This document shows, piece after piece, positions 15,722 to 24,337 of a stretch of DNA of 64,000 nucleotides. Both the position numbers and the translations under genes were made by a program. Each line of letters begins with the position of its first letter. The first letter of the stretch is position 1. The notes under the pieces were generated by a model. The model had not been told where the DNA came from. It ran no database searches and worked only from the letters and a program-made list of their open reading frames with translations. Source of the DNA: Pantoea latae (lineage in GTDB: Bacteria; Pseudomonadota; Gammaproteobacteria; Enterobacterales; Enterobacteriaceae); assembly GCF_002077695.1 (NCBI RefSeq), contig NZ_MWUE01000033.1, forward strand, positions 307,072 through 371,071, written 5' to 3'.

Positions 15722-18004
15722 ATGACCGACGTTATGCACAGCGCCCACTGGGGCGCCTTTCGCGCCCGCCGTGAAGGCGACGCGTTAAAAATTGTTCCTT
15801 TCAGCGCCGACCCCGATCCCAGCCCGCTGCTGGCGAACCTGCATAACGCGCTCGCGCATCCGGCGCGCGTGACGCGTCCAATGGTGCGGCGCGGCTGGCT
15901 GGAAAACGGGCCGGGCGCCGACGCGCGGCGCGGTCTCGACAGCTATGTGGCGGTCAGCTGGGAAGAGGCTTACACGCTGGTGGCGGATGAGCTGCGCCGC
16001 GTCGGGCAGCACTATGGGCCAGCCGGCATTTTCGGCGGCTCCTACGGCTGGTCGAGCGCCGGACGCTTTCACCATGCGCAGAGCCAGGTGCACCGCTTTC
16101 TGAATACCGTGCTGGGCGGCTATGTGCGCTCGGTCAACAGCTACAGCTCCGGCGCGGCCTCGGTGCTGCTGCCGCATATCGTCGGCGATATGAATGAAAT
16201 CGCGCGGCGCGGCGTCAGCTGGGAGTCGATCGCCCAGCACAGCGAGGTGGTGCTGGCGTTCGGCGGGCTGGCGCTGAAAAATTCGCAGGTGGCGAGCGGC
16301 GGGCTGAGCGAGCACACCGAGCGCGGCTTTATGCAGCGCGCCGCCCGGCGCGGCGCGCGCTTTATCTCGGTCAGCCCGCTCAAAAGCGATCTGCCTGACG
16401 AGGCGGGCGGCGAATGGCTACCGCTGATCCCCGGCACGGATGCGGCGCTGATGCTCGGGCTGTTGCATGAGTTAACCTCCCAGGGGCTGACCGACGACGA
16501 TTTTCTGGTGCGCTACACCCACGGCTGGCCGCAGCTTAAGGCCTATCTGCTGGGCGAAGAGGACGGCGTCGCGCGCGACGCCAGCTGGGCCGCTGAGATC
16601 TGCGGTGTGCCTGCGGCGCAGATCCGCGCGCTAGCGCGCTCGCTGCACGGCAGGCGCGTGCTGATCACCGTGGCGCACGCTCTGCAGCGCGCCGAGCATG
16701 GCGAACAGCCGGTCTGGCTTGGGCTGGCGCTGGCCGCCGCGCTGGGACAGCCGGGCCTGCCCGGCGGCGGCTTTACCTACGCGCTCGGCGCGCTGGGGCA
16801 CTACGGCAAACACCACAATCTGGCGAGCTTCCCCGCGCTGCCGCAGGGGAAGAACGGCATCGATCGCTTTATTCCGGTGGCGCGCATCGCCGATATGCTG
16901 CTCCATCCCGGCGAAAAATTTCACTATAACGGCCGCCATCTCACCTATCCCGCGATCCGGCTCGCCTACTGGGCGGGCGGCAATCCGTTTCACCACCATC
17001 AGGATCTGGCGCGTTTGCGTCAGGCGTTCTGCCGCCTCGACACGCTGATCGTGCATGAAAGCGCCTGGACGGCAACCGCCCGTCACGCCGATATCGTGCT
17101 GCCCGCCACCATGACGCTGGAGCGCGAGGATATCGGCGGCGCCCCCACCGATCGCCATCTGATCGCCATGCAGCCGGTGGCGGCGCCGTTCGGCGAGGCG
17201 CGCGACGACTATCAGATATTCAGCGAGCTGGCGCGCCGGCTGGGACGGGAAGCGGCCTTTACCGAAGGGCGCGACGCGCGCGGCTGGCTGGAGCATCTCT
17301 ACGCGCAGCTGCAGGAAAAACTGGCGGCGCATCAGGTTGAGCTGCCCGATTTCGCCGCCTTCTGGCAGCAAGGCGTGCTGGCGCTGCCGCAGCTGCAGGA
17401 CGGCGGACGCATGATGAATGCGTTTCGCGCCGATCCGGCGGCGCATCCACTGCCGACGCCCAGCGGGAAAATCGAGATCGCCTCCGACGCTATCGCCGGT
17501 TTCGGCTACGAGAACTGTCCCGGCCATCCGGTGTGGCGCGCGCCGCGCGAGCAGCCTGACGCGCGCTATCCGTTCTGGCTAATCGCCAACCAGCCGGCGA
17601 CGCGCCTGCACAGCCAGCTTGATTTCGGCGACTACAGCCGCAGCGGCAAACGCGACGGCCGCGAAGTGTGCAGCCTCCATCCGCAGGATGCACAGCGGCT
17701 CGGCATTGTCGAGGGCGATGTGATTGAGCTGTACAACGCGCGCGGCCATGTGCTCGCCAGCGCCGCGCTGACGGAGAAGATTAAACCCGGCGTGCTGCGC
17801 CTGCCGACAGGCGCCTGGTACGATCCGGTCGATCCCGCCGCGGCGCGTCCGCTCTGCCGCCACGGCAACCCCAACGTGCTGACGCAGGATATCGGCACCT
17901 CGTCGCTGGCGCAGGGCTGCACCGGCCAGATCGCGGTGGTCAACGTCAGGAAATTTATCGGCGAGGCGCCGGCAGTCGCCGCCTTTACCCCGCCGCAAGG
18001 CTAG
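15722..18004 (+). CDS. BisC/TorZ-like molybdopterin oxidoreductase
   Basis: This 760-residue enzyme of the DMSO reductase family has no Tat leader and no N-terminal Fe-S cysteines, as in the cytoplasmic biotin/methionine sulfoxide reductase BisC. Landmarks are GGSYGWSSAGR (about 105-115) and SYSSGAA (about 140-146), which supplies the Mo-ligating Ser. The C-terminal guanine dinucleotide-binding domain follows, with ANQPATRLHSQLD and GTSSLAQGCTGQ. ATG 15722 is preferred: AGGA lies 8 bases upstream and homology begins there. Likely reaction: reduction of an S-oxide or N-oxide. Its place behind an amino acid importer and before a flavin monooxygenase suggests sulfur-compound salvage. Confidence 0.85.
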   Translation: MTDVMHSAHWGAFRARREGDALKIVPFSADPDPSPLLANLHNALAHPARVTRPMVRRGWLENGPGADARRGLDSYVAVSWEEAYTLVADELRRVGQHYGPAGIFGGSYGWSSAGRFHHAQSQVHRFLNTVLGGYVRSVNSYSSGAASVLLPHIVGDMNEIARRGVSWESIAQHSEVVLAFGGLALKNSQVASGGLSEHTERGFMQRAARRGARFISVSPLKSDLPDEAGGEWLPLIPGTDAALMLGLLHELTSQGLTDDDFLVRYTHGWPQLKAYLLGEEDGVARDASWAAEICGVPAAQIRALARSLHGRRVLITVAHALQRAEHGEQPVWLGLALAAALGQPGLPGGGFTYALGALGHYGKHHNLASFPALPQGKNGIDRFIPVARIADMLLHPGEKFHYNGRHLTYPAIRLAYWAGGNPFHHHQDLARLRQAFCRLDTLIVHESAWTATARHADIVLPATMTLEREDIGGAPTDRHLIAMQPVAAPFGEARDDYQIFSELARRLGREAAFTEGRDARGWLEHLYAQLQEKLAAHQVELPDFAAFWQQGVLALPQLQDGGRMMNAFRADPAAHPLPTPSGKIEIASDAIAGFGYENCPGHPVWRAPREQPDARYPFWLIANQPATRLHSQLDFGDYSRSGKRDGREVCSLHPQDAQRLGIVEGDVIELYNARGHVLASAALTEKIKPGVLRLPTGAWYDPVDPAAARPLCRHGNPNVLTQDIGTSSLAQGCTGQIAVVNVRKFIGEAPAVAAFTPPQG

Positions 18005-18014
18005 CCCGACGGCG

Positions 18015-19316
18015 CTACAGCGCCGCGATCAGTGCCTGCGCCAGGCAGCGCAGATCCCTGTCGTCGCGCAATGCGCTGTGGGCCAGCAGCTCAGGCTGAT
18101 CGGACAGCGCCGCACGCAGCTTGCCCGCCACGTCCACCGGCGTCGCCAGCGACTGCTGACGGGTGCGCCGCTGACGCAGCGTTGCGCCGTCATGCAGAAA
18201 CAGCGTGACTTCATGAAAGCGCAGCGCGGGATTGAGGGCATCCGGCGGCGCGCGATCGTCGGGCTGGCGCGCTACCTTCGCCGCCAGCGCCATGATCTGC
18301 GGATTGACCTCGCCTTCGGCAAAGTCCGCCATGCGCAGGTCGCCGTAGATCAGCATCGCGGCGATGACATACTCGAGGCTGAAACGCGCCTCAATGCCGT
18401 TCTGCGGCTGGCGCACCGAGGCGGCGATATCGCCACCGGGGGGAAAGGCGACGCTGATGCGATCGATGCGGCTCAGCAGCGTCTCAACGCCGCCCGTCCA
18501 GCGCTGGCGGATCTCACGCGTCGCCTCCGCCGCGCTGTGGGTGCCGGCGCAGGTGGCGAAAGGTTTGAACTCCAGCCCCGGCGCGACGATGCGCCAGGGA
18601 TCGCCCCAGTTTTCCGGCAGTCTGTCGCGCTGCGCCGCCTCGGCGCTGCCAAGCGCGATAAAGGCCTCGAGCACGCCATCCGCCTGGCCATCGAACCCGG
18701 CCAGCGCCAGCTGGGTGGCGCGCACCGCGCGCTCGGCCGCGAAGCCGGCGTGCAGCGGCTTCACCGCCGAGCCGAACTGGGCGCGCAGCCCGCTCGCCTG
18801 GGTGGCGGCGATGCCGAGCAGCACCGCGGTCTGGCGGGCGTCCGCGCCGCTAAAGCGCGCCAGCGCGGCGGCGGCGGCAAGCGTGCCGAGCGACGCGGTG
18901 TTGTGATAGCCGAGCGTGTAGTGATGCTGCGTCATCGCCAGGCCGAGCCGACCGGCCATCTCCACGCCGATGATATAGGCGTCGAGAAAGCGCGCGAGGT
19001 CGAACGCGCCGTTTTCCGCCGCCCACGCCAGCAGCGCGGGCAGAATAACCACGCTGGGATGGCCGCGAAAATCGGCGTGAAAATCGTCATAGTCAAGGGC
19101 GTGTCCGGCGTAGCCGAGCAGCAGGGCGCGCGACGCCGGGCCGCCGTCGGCATAAAGCGCGCGCAGCTGGGGCAGGCCGCTGTCGGGCACCTGCCGGTTC
19201 AGCACCGGCCAGCTGACGGCAAGAAAATCCTGCACCCCTTCGCGGGCGCGCTGACGCGCGGCGTCGTCGGGTTGCAGCAGGCGGATCGGCTGGCTGAGCT
19301 GCGCGGTCAGGCTCAC
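18015..19316 (-). CDS. MmgE/PrpD family protein
   Basis: This roughly 433-residue protein is of the MmgE/PrpD fold (2-methylcitrate dehydratase, cis-aconitate decarboxylase relatives). Family blocks are GHALDYDDFHADFRGHPS (about 70-87), GVEMAGRLGLAM and GFAAERAV. GTG 19316 is chosen as the start; the upstream in-frame TTG (19367) would add 17 untypical residues. A short ORF, MHFSRYAAVTL, with GGAG ahead of it ends exactly on this GTG and may couple translation. The gene converges on the molybdoenzyme. YxeQ of the Bacillus yxe operon, linked to S-(2-succino)cysteine use, is a family member; a similar role here is inference. Confidence 0.8.
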   Translation of the reverse strand: MSLTAQLSQPIRLLQPDDAARQRAREGVQDFLAVSWPVLNRQVPDSGLPQLRALYADGGPASRALLLGYAGHALDYDDFHADFRGHPSVVILPALLAWAAENGAFDLARFLDAYIIGVEMAGRLGLAMTQHHYTLGYHNTASLGTLAAAAALARFSGADARQTAVLLGIAATQASGLRAQFGSAVKPLHAGFAAERAVRATQLALAGFDGQADGVLEAFIALGSAEAAQRDRLPENWGDPWRIVAPGLEFKPFATCAGTHSAAEATREIRQRWTGGVETLLSRIDRISVAFPPGGDIAASVRQPQNGIEARFSLEYVIAAMLIYGDLRMADFAEGEVNPQIMALAAKVARQPDDRAPPDALNPALRFHEVTLFLHDGATLRQRRTRQQSLATPVDVAGKLRAALSDQPELLAHSALRDDRDLRCLAQALIAAL

Positions 19317-19583
19317 AGCGTCACCGCCGCATAACGGGAAAAGTGCATCATCATCTCCGTAATGCAAAAAAGGAACTCGCAGAGTAGCAACAAGTGACGC
19401 GCCGCTATATCTGAAAACTCGCTAAGCTAATGCGAATTTGTGAAGAAGGATCGCGGCGGAACGCGTTGCTTAAATTACCGGTTGTCGTACTATGCCCTGC
19501 ATGCGCCGCGCAAGGGCATAACCTCAATATCCCTCTGTTTCCCCGCTACTTTTAGGGCAGCAGACCCACTGCAGGAATACGCC

Positions 19584-20657
19584 GTGTTAGCCATTAAATC
19601 GCCTCAAGCCTATCTACAGCAGGCCGGGATCCGCGCCCAGGCCGGAGAACATATCCGTCCGCTGGCCACCCATCTGCGCATCTTCTCATCGCCGCGCGCC
19701 TGGCAGGCGGTTAATCCTGAACTGACCCATAGCCTGGAGAGCCAGGGCATTCGCTGGCAGCTGGAAATGCTGGACGGCGAATGCAGCGACGAAGCGATCG
19801 AGCGGCTGCAGCGCAATACGGCGCAGCAGGGCGCAGAGGCGATTCTCGCCGTCGGCGGCGGGCGCGTGCTGGACTGCGCCAAAGCGGCGGGCGACGGGCT
19901 GGAGCAGGTCGCGGTGATTAACTTCGCTACGCTGGCCGCCACCTGCGCCGCCTGGTCGCCGGTGGCGATCGTCTATAACGCGCAGGGCGGCCACCTGCGC
20001 AGTCAGCCGCTGCGCAAGATGCCGGCGCTGGTGCTGGTGGACAGCGAGATTATCGCCCGCAGCGACGTGCGCTATCTGAAAGCGGGCATCGTCGACGCGC
20101 TGGCGAAGTGGTACGAGTTTCGTCCCTACCAGCGCCATAATCCCGACAGCCTGGCGCTGGATTTGAAGGTGATGGCGGCGCAGCGCGCGTTAGACGCCTT
20201 TCAGCAGTGGGGCGACGAAGCGGTCGAGGCCAACCAGCAGGGGCAGACCAGCTTCGCGCTGGAGCGCATTATCGACGCCAGTATCGTCCTGGCTGGACTG
20301 GCCAACAGTATGCGCGATACTCTACCGACGCCCGGATTCGCCCACGCTATCCATAATCGTCTGACCGATATGCCGGAGCTGCATCACTGGCTGCACGGCG
20401 AGAAGGTGGGATTTAGCCTGCTGGTGCAGTCGATAATGGAGCAGCCAGACGGCGAACCGGATGCCACGCTGGTGGCGCTGCTGCGCCGCTTTGGCGCGCC
20501 GCTCAGGCTGCCTGAGCTGGCGGGCGATCGCCGCGCGGCGCTGCAGCGTCTGGCGGGCGCTATCCGCTTTCCGGCCGCCAGCGCGGCGCGGCTGCCGTTT
20601 GCGGTCACGCCGGCGGCGCTGGAAAAAGCGTTAATCGCCACCGATCATTTTTCATAG
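19584..20657 (+). CDS. YbdH/GldA-type iron-containing alcohol dehydrogenase family protein
   Basis: This 357-residue protein is close in length and pattern to E. coli YbdH (HcxA), a hydroxycarboxylate dehydrogenase of the glycerol dehydrogenase group. It shows the NAD-binding GGGRVLDCAKAAGD (about 92-105), the D/H metal-site region KAGIVDALAKWYE (about 166-178), and HAIHNRL and HWLHGEKVGF with further metal His residues. GTG 19584 follows GCAGGAATACGCC; longer in-frame forms lack homology. It is followed at 39 bp by the flavin monooxygenase gene on the same strand. Substrate presumably a 2-oxo or 2-hydroxy acid released in the pathway. Confidence 0.8.
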   Translation: MLAIKSPQAYLQQAGIRAQAGEHIRPLATHLRIFSSPRAWQAVNPELTHSLESQGIRWQLEMLDGECSDEAIERLQRNTAQQGAEAILAVGGGRVLDCAKAAGDGLEQVAVINFATLAATCAAWSPVAIVYNAQGGHLRSQPLRKMPALVLVDSEIIARSDVRYLKAGIVDALAKWYEFRPYQRHNPDSLALDLKVMAAQRALDAFQQWGDEAVEANQQGQTSFALERIIDASIVLAGLANSMRDTLPTPGFAHAIHNRLTDMPELHHWLHGEKVGFSLLVQSIMEQPDGEPDATLVALLRRFGAPLRLPELAGDRRAALQRLAGAIRFPAASAARLPFAVTPAALEKALIATDHFS

Positions 20658-20696
20658 CCGCCCAGAGACGGCGCTTATCTTTATCAGGGAAACAAT

Positions 20697-21998
20697 ATGG
20701 ACAGTTCATCTGCAAAAAATCGTCTGCGTCTTGGTCTTTTCGTTCAGCCGGTAGGGCACCACGTCAGCGGCTGGCGCCTGACCGAAGAGCTGGGCGCGCC
20801 AACCGATATCGACTGGCTGATCCGCCTGGCGCAGAAAGCGGAAGCGGGACGTTTCGATCTCTTTTTCGTCGGCGATGCGCTGGCGACCAGCATGTATCGT
20901 CTGCCGTCCACCATGGCGCGTCTGGAGCCGCTGACCATGCTGTCAGCGGTGGCGGTCAACACCAGACGCATCGGCCTTGCCGCCACCGCGTCGACCACCT
21001 TCAGCGATCCCTTCACCATGGCGCGCACCTTCTCCTCGCTGGATCATATCAGCCGCGGCCGCGCCGCCTGGAACGTGGTGACCTCTTTCTCCACCGACGT
21101 GGCGAAAAACTTCAGCCGCGACGATATGCCAAACCACGCTGAGCGCTATGGGCGTGCGCGCGAGTTTTTGCAGGTCACCAACAAGCTGTGGCAAGGCTGG
21201 GAAGAGGGCGCGGTGCAGCCAGACGCCGCCTCGGGACAGTACTTCGTCAACGACAAAATCAACCCGATTAACCATGTCGGCGAGCATTTCCAGGTGCAGG
21301 GGCCGCTGAACATCACGCGCTCGCCGCAGGGGCGTCCGGTGATTATCGAAGCGGGCTCCTCAGCCGACGGGCAGAAGCTGGCGGCAGAGACCGCCGAAGT
21401 GGTGTTTACTGCCGCTGCCAGTCTGGAAGAGGCGCAGGCGTTTTATCAGTCGCAGAAAGCGCAGGTCGCGGCGGCGGGTCGTAACCCGGAGCACGTGGTG
21501 ATCATGCCGGGCGTGATGCCGATTGTCGGCCGCACGCGCGACGAGGCGAAAGCGCTGTGGAAAGAGCTGAACACCCTGGTCGATATCGACAACGGGCTGA
21601 AACAGCTCTCGCTGCGTTTTGGTATGGATCTCTCCCACTTCCCGCTGGATGGCCCGGTGCCGGAGGTGCCGCTGGGCGAAGGCAACCAGAGCCGCGTCAA
21701 GCTGATGACCGATATGGCGAAACGTGAAAACCTGACGCTGCGCGAGCTGGCGGCTATCGCGGCGGGTTCGCGCGGGCATCGGGTGATTGTCGGCACGGCG
21801 GAGGATATCGCCGACGACTTCCAGCTGTGGCTGGAGCAGGGCGGCGCAGACGGCTTCAACATTATGCCCGCCATTATGCCGGAGCAGCTGGATCTGTTCG
21901 TTGAGCTGGTGATCCCGGAGCTGCGCCGTCGCGGCCTGTTCCCGACCGATTACGCCTACGCCACGCTGCGTGAGAATCTCGGTCTGCCAGCGCTCTAA
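20697..21998 (+). CDS. NtaA/SnaA/DszA-type FMN-dependent monooxygenase
   Basis: This 433-residue class C flavin monooxygenase of the bacterial luciferase-like superfamily has the markers GRFDLFFVGDAL (about 56-67), GLAATASTTFSDP, HISRGRAAWNVVTS (about 119-132) and the AERYGRAREF block. This subgroup includes nitrilotriacetate monooxygenase, DszA and YxeK and needs reduced FMN from a separate reductase. It probably cleaves a C-S or C-N bond by oxygenation. It lies 39 bp after the YbdH-like gene and 99 bp before a same-strand LysR gene. Confidence 0.88.
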   Translation: MDSSSAKNRLRLGLFVQPVGHHVSGWRLTEELGAPTDIDWLIRLAQKAEAGRFDLFFVGDALATSMYRLPSTMARLEPLTMLSAVAVNTRRIGLAATASTTFSDPFTMARTFSSLDHISRGRAAWNVVTSFSTDVAKNFSRDDMPNHAERYGRAREFLQVTNKLWQGWEEGAVQPDAASGQYFVNDKINPINHVGEHFQVQGPLNITRSPQGRPVIIEAGSSADGQKLAAETAEVVFTAAASLEEAQAFYQSQKAQVAAAGRNPEHVVIMPGVMPIVGRTRDEAKALWKELNTLVDIDNGLKQLSLRFGMDLSHFPLDGPVPEVPLGEGNQSRVKLMTDMAKRENLTLRELAAIAAGSRGHRVIVGTAEDIADDFQLWLEQGGADGFNIMPAIMPEQLDLFVELVIPELRRRGLFPTDYAYATLRENLGLPAL

Positions 21999-22097
21999 TC
22001 GCTCTCGTTTTGCAGGCGGCCGCCGGCCGCCTCGCAGATATCATCCCTTGCGCCTTTTTGCTACCCTTTTGCACGATAGCCGCAAAGGAGTTCTGTT

Positions 22098-23003
22098 GTG
22101 CACCACGATCTGCGCACGCTCGATTTAAACCTGCTAAAAACCCTGGATGCATTGCTTGATGAACGCAGCGTAACGCGCGCCGCCGAGCGGCTGGCGCTGA
22201 CGCAGCCGGCGGTGAGCGGTATGCTGACCCGTCTGCGCGAGGCGTTCGACGATCCGCTGTTTACCCGCAGCCAGCGCGGCGTGGTGCCGACGCTGCGCGC
22301 GCTGGAGCTGGCCGCGCCGGTTAAGCAGATCCTGCACGACGTTGAGCGGCTGCTGCGGCCTGCCGCCTTTACCCCCGCCAGCGCGACCCTGACCTTTACC
22401 CTGGCGGCGACCGACTATGCGCTGCGCGCGCTGGTGGTGCCCTTTATGGCGGCGCTGCGCGAACAGGCGCCCGGCATCCGCGTGGCGGTGGTGCCGGTAA
22501 GCAATGAGCAGATTCAGGGACAGCTGGAGCGGGGCGAGGTGGATGCGGCGCTGATGACGCCCGACACCACGCCCGCCGATCTTCATGCGCGCGCGCTCTA
22601 CGACGAGCGCTATATCTGTCTACTGCGCGACGATCATCCCGCCGCGCAGCAGCCGCTGACGCTGGACGCCTTTTGCCAGCTCGATCAGGCGCTGGTCTCA
22701 TACAGCGGCAGGCCGTTTCGCGGCGTCACGGACGAGGCGCTGGCGGCACTGGGGCGCGAACGCCGCATTACCCTGGCGGTCAGCAGCTTTATGGTGCTGC
22801 CGGAGATACTGCGCGTCAGCGATCTGCTAGCGGTGGTGCCAGAGCGGCTGGCGCGCGATCTGCCGGGCCTTAAGGCGCTGGCGCCGCCGCTGGCGATCCC
22901 CGGTTTTACCAAGAATCTCGCCTGGCATGAACGCACGCATCGCGATGCGGGCCATCGCTGGCTGCGCGCGCTGCTGTGCGCGACGGCGGAGCGGCAGGCA
23001 TAA
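22098..23003 (+). CDS. LysR family transcriptional regulator
   Basis: This 301-residue regulator has an N-terminal winged helix-turn-helix (about 8-66; LNLLKTLDALLDERSVTRAAERL, then TQPAVSGMLTRLREAFDDPLF) and a PBP2-type effector domain. The GTG start has AAAGGAG 7 bases upstream. It is co-oriented with, not divergent from, the flavin monooxygenase gene, which is unusual for LysR regulators; it probably controls the 13-23 kb island. Effector unknown. It converges on the H-NS-like gene across a shared hairpin. Confidence 0.9.
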   Translation: MHHDLRTLDLNLLKTLDALLDERSVTRAAERLALTQPAVSGMLTRLREAFDDPLFTRSQRGVVPTLRALELAAPVKQILHDVERLLRPAAFTPASATLTFTLAATDYALRALVVPFMAALREQAPGIRVAVVPVSNEQIQGQLERGEVDAALMTPDTTPADLHARALYDERYICLLRDDHPAAQQPLTLDAFCQLDQALVSYSGRPFRGVTDEALAALGRERRITLAVSSFMVLPEILRVSDLLAVVPERLARDLPGLKALAPPLAIPGFTKNLAWHERTHRDAGHRWLRALLCATAERQA

Positions 23004-23026
23004 AAAAGGCGCTGAAATCAGCGCCT
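23001..23026 (-). terminator. Terminator of the H-NS-like gene (possibly bidirectional)
   Basis: Stem AGGCGCTG, loop of 4, stem CAGCGCCT at 23007-23026. Read on the minus strand it is followed by six T, just past the H-NS-like stop. The plus strand also enters the hairpin directly after the LysR stop, but without a good T tract. Confidence 0.75.
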
Positions 23027-23031
23027 GTTGA

Positions 23032-23433
23032 CTAGATAAGGAATTCGTCGAGCGAACCGCCTGCATCCAGCACTTTTTTGATCGGCGAAGGGGTGCGGCC
23101 CTGACCGGTCCAGAATTTGGTTTCGCCGGTTTCATCGGTGAATTTATATTTAGCCGGACGCGGCGCGCGTTTCGCTTTCGGCTTGTTTTCGGTCTGCGCC
23201 AGATCCGCCAGATCGGAAATATCGATGCCGTCTTTCATCAGCATCTCTTTATACAACGCCAGCTTTTCCGCTTTTTCTTTTTGCGCGGCTTGTTCGGCGT
23301 TTACTTCGTCACGACGTTCTGCAACCACGACAGAGAACTTTTCGAGCATTTCGTTTAACACGTCCAGCTCAATTTCACGTGCCTGAACGCGAAGCGTACG
23401 AAGATTATTCAATGCTTTCAGCGCATCACTCAT
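23032..23433 (-). CDS. H-NS/StpA family nucleoid-associated protein
   Basis: This 133-residue H-NS family protein has an N-terminal coiled-coil oligomerisation region (about 1-80; ALKALNNLRTLRVQARE), a flexible linker, and the C-terminal DNA-binding domain with TKFWTGQGRTPSPIKK (about 106-121), containing the QGR hook that reads AT-rich minor groove. It differs from canonical H-NS in the linker and ends LDEFLI, so it could be the main H-NS or a StpA-like paralogue. It would silence AT-rich acquired DNA. A 900-bp AT-rich stretch and a siderophore receptor follow upstream. Confidence 0.9.
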   Translation of the reverse strand: MSDALKALNNLRTLRVQAREIELDVLNEMLEKFSVVVAERRDEVNAEQAAQKEKAEKLALYKEMLMKDGIDISDLADLAQTENKPKAKRAPRPAKYKFTDETGETKFWTGQGRTPSPIKKVLDAGGSLDEFLI

Positions 23434-24337
23434 GGATATAACCCTTAACGAATATAAATATGTAAAGCGCGCAGTTTACGGTAAAAAAACCTTAAAGGAA
23501 ATAAGCCAGCGTGCAGATTGACACGTTTAAATAACATTTGGCTCGCTACCTCAGGGGAGTTAATCCGCCCGCATAAAATAACAAGACTAAATATAAAACA
23601 GCCTGCTCGTTGACAGGCGTAAACCCAGTGCCTGCTTTCATTATCAACAGGATAGCCAATAAAGGACCATTTTCTGTCAGAGGTGTCTTAGCCATTGCGC
23701 AGCGTGATCGTTGAGAGCGGCAATATTCCCTGGCGGCGAATATCGGCACGCGAATAGCCCGCCCGGCGATAACAATAGTGACGGGCGCAACAATAACGCA
23801 CATAAAATGCGTTATATCTGTTTCAGCAATGAATAATCTGAAATAAATTTTCAAAGCGACGCGGCAGGTGCGGCGTGATGTTAATCGCCCGTTGGCACGC
23901 TAATATCCTTTTCGCGCTGAGATGCTTATTAGGGTGCAGGCCGGGATATAAGCGGCGGAGTCTGTCGCCAGGTGGCGAAAGAGGGCATAGCTGTTTTCCG
24001 CAGCAGACGTAAAGCCACGCGCGTGCAGCTCAATAACGTTATTTGCTAACCTCAGCACGCGTGTGACGTTCCACACTTTCCCGTAGATTCCAGTTGTGAC
24101 GCGTTATTCTGCTTTCGGCCTCCCTAAAACCTCTTATTTTTCAGTGGATTCTTCCCTGCGCCGTTGCGTTCTCTTTTTGCAGCATTTTCTAACAATTACT
24201 TGCAATGATAATGACAATGCGTATATTTCTCATTTGCTTTACTACAGCATCACGTTAAGAGAGCATCGACAGCCGGGCAGCGCGCCTGTCACCGGCCACA
24301 GTGGCAGCAACAACCCATAATAAAACGAGGAAGAGTG
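23434..24337. other. Long intergenic region upstream of the FhuE-type receptor
   Basis: This is about 900 bp, more AT-rich than its surroundings, between the divergent H-NS-like and receptor genes. It contains a likely Fur box at 24201-24220. Two short ORFs (23546-23854 minus, 24096-24320 plus) lack ribosome sites or family similarity and are not called. It may hold decayed sequence. Confidence 0.5.
24201..24220. promoter_or_regulatory. Probable Fur box upstream of the FhuE-type receptor
   Basis: TGCAATGATAATGACAATGC keeps the AATGATAAT core of the Fur consensus but diverges in the right half. It lies about 120 bp before the receptor start. Iron repression is likely but less certain than at the FepA-type gene. 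Confidence 0.55.

Noticed and set aside
16631..17527. 298-codon open frame opposite the BisC-like gene
   Set aside because: Complete overlap with a well-supported molybdoenzyme gene and no recognisable domain.
22016..22034. GC-rich palindrome GGCGGCCGCCGGCCGCC after the flavin monooxygenase gene as terminator
   Set aside because: Strong stem but no T tract; could also be chance in GC-rich DNA, so not listed as a terminator.
23546..23854. 102-codon minus-strand ORF in the H-NS/receptor spacer
   Set aside because: TTG start without ribosome site, no family similarity and patchy hydrophobicity; could be a remnant but cannot be supported.
24096..24320. 74-codon plus-strand ORF before the FhuE-type receptor
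   Set aside because: It runs through the probable Fur box and promoter region and has no ribosome site.
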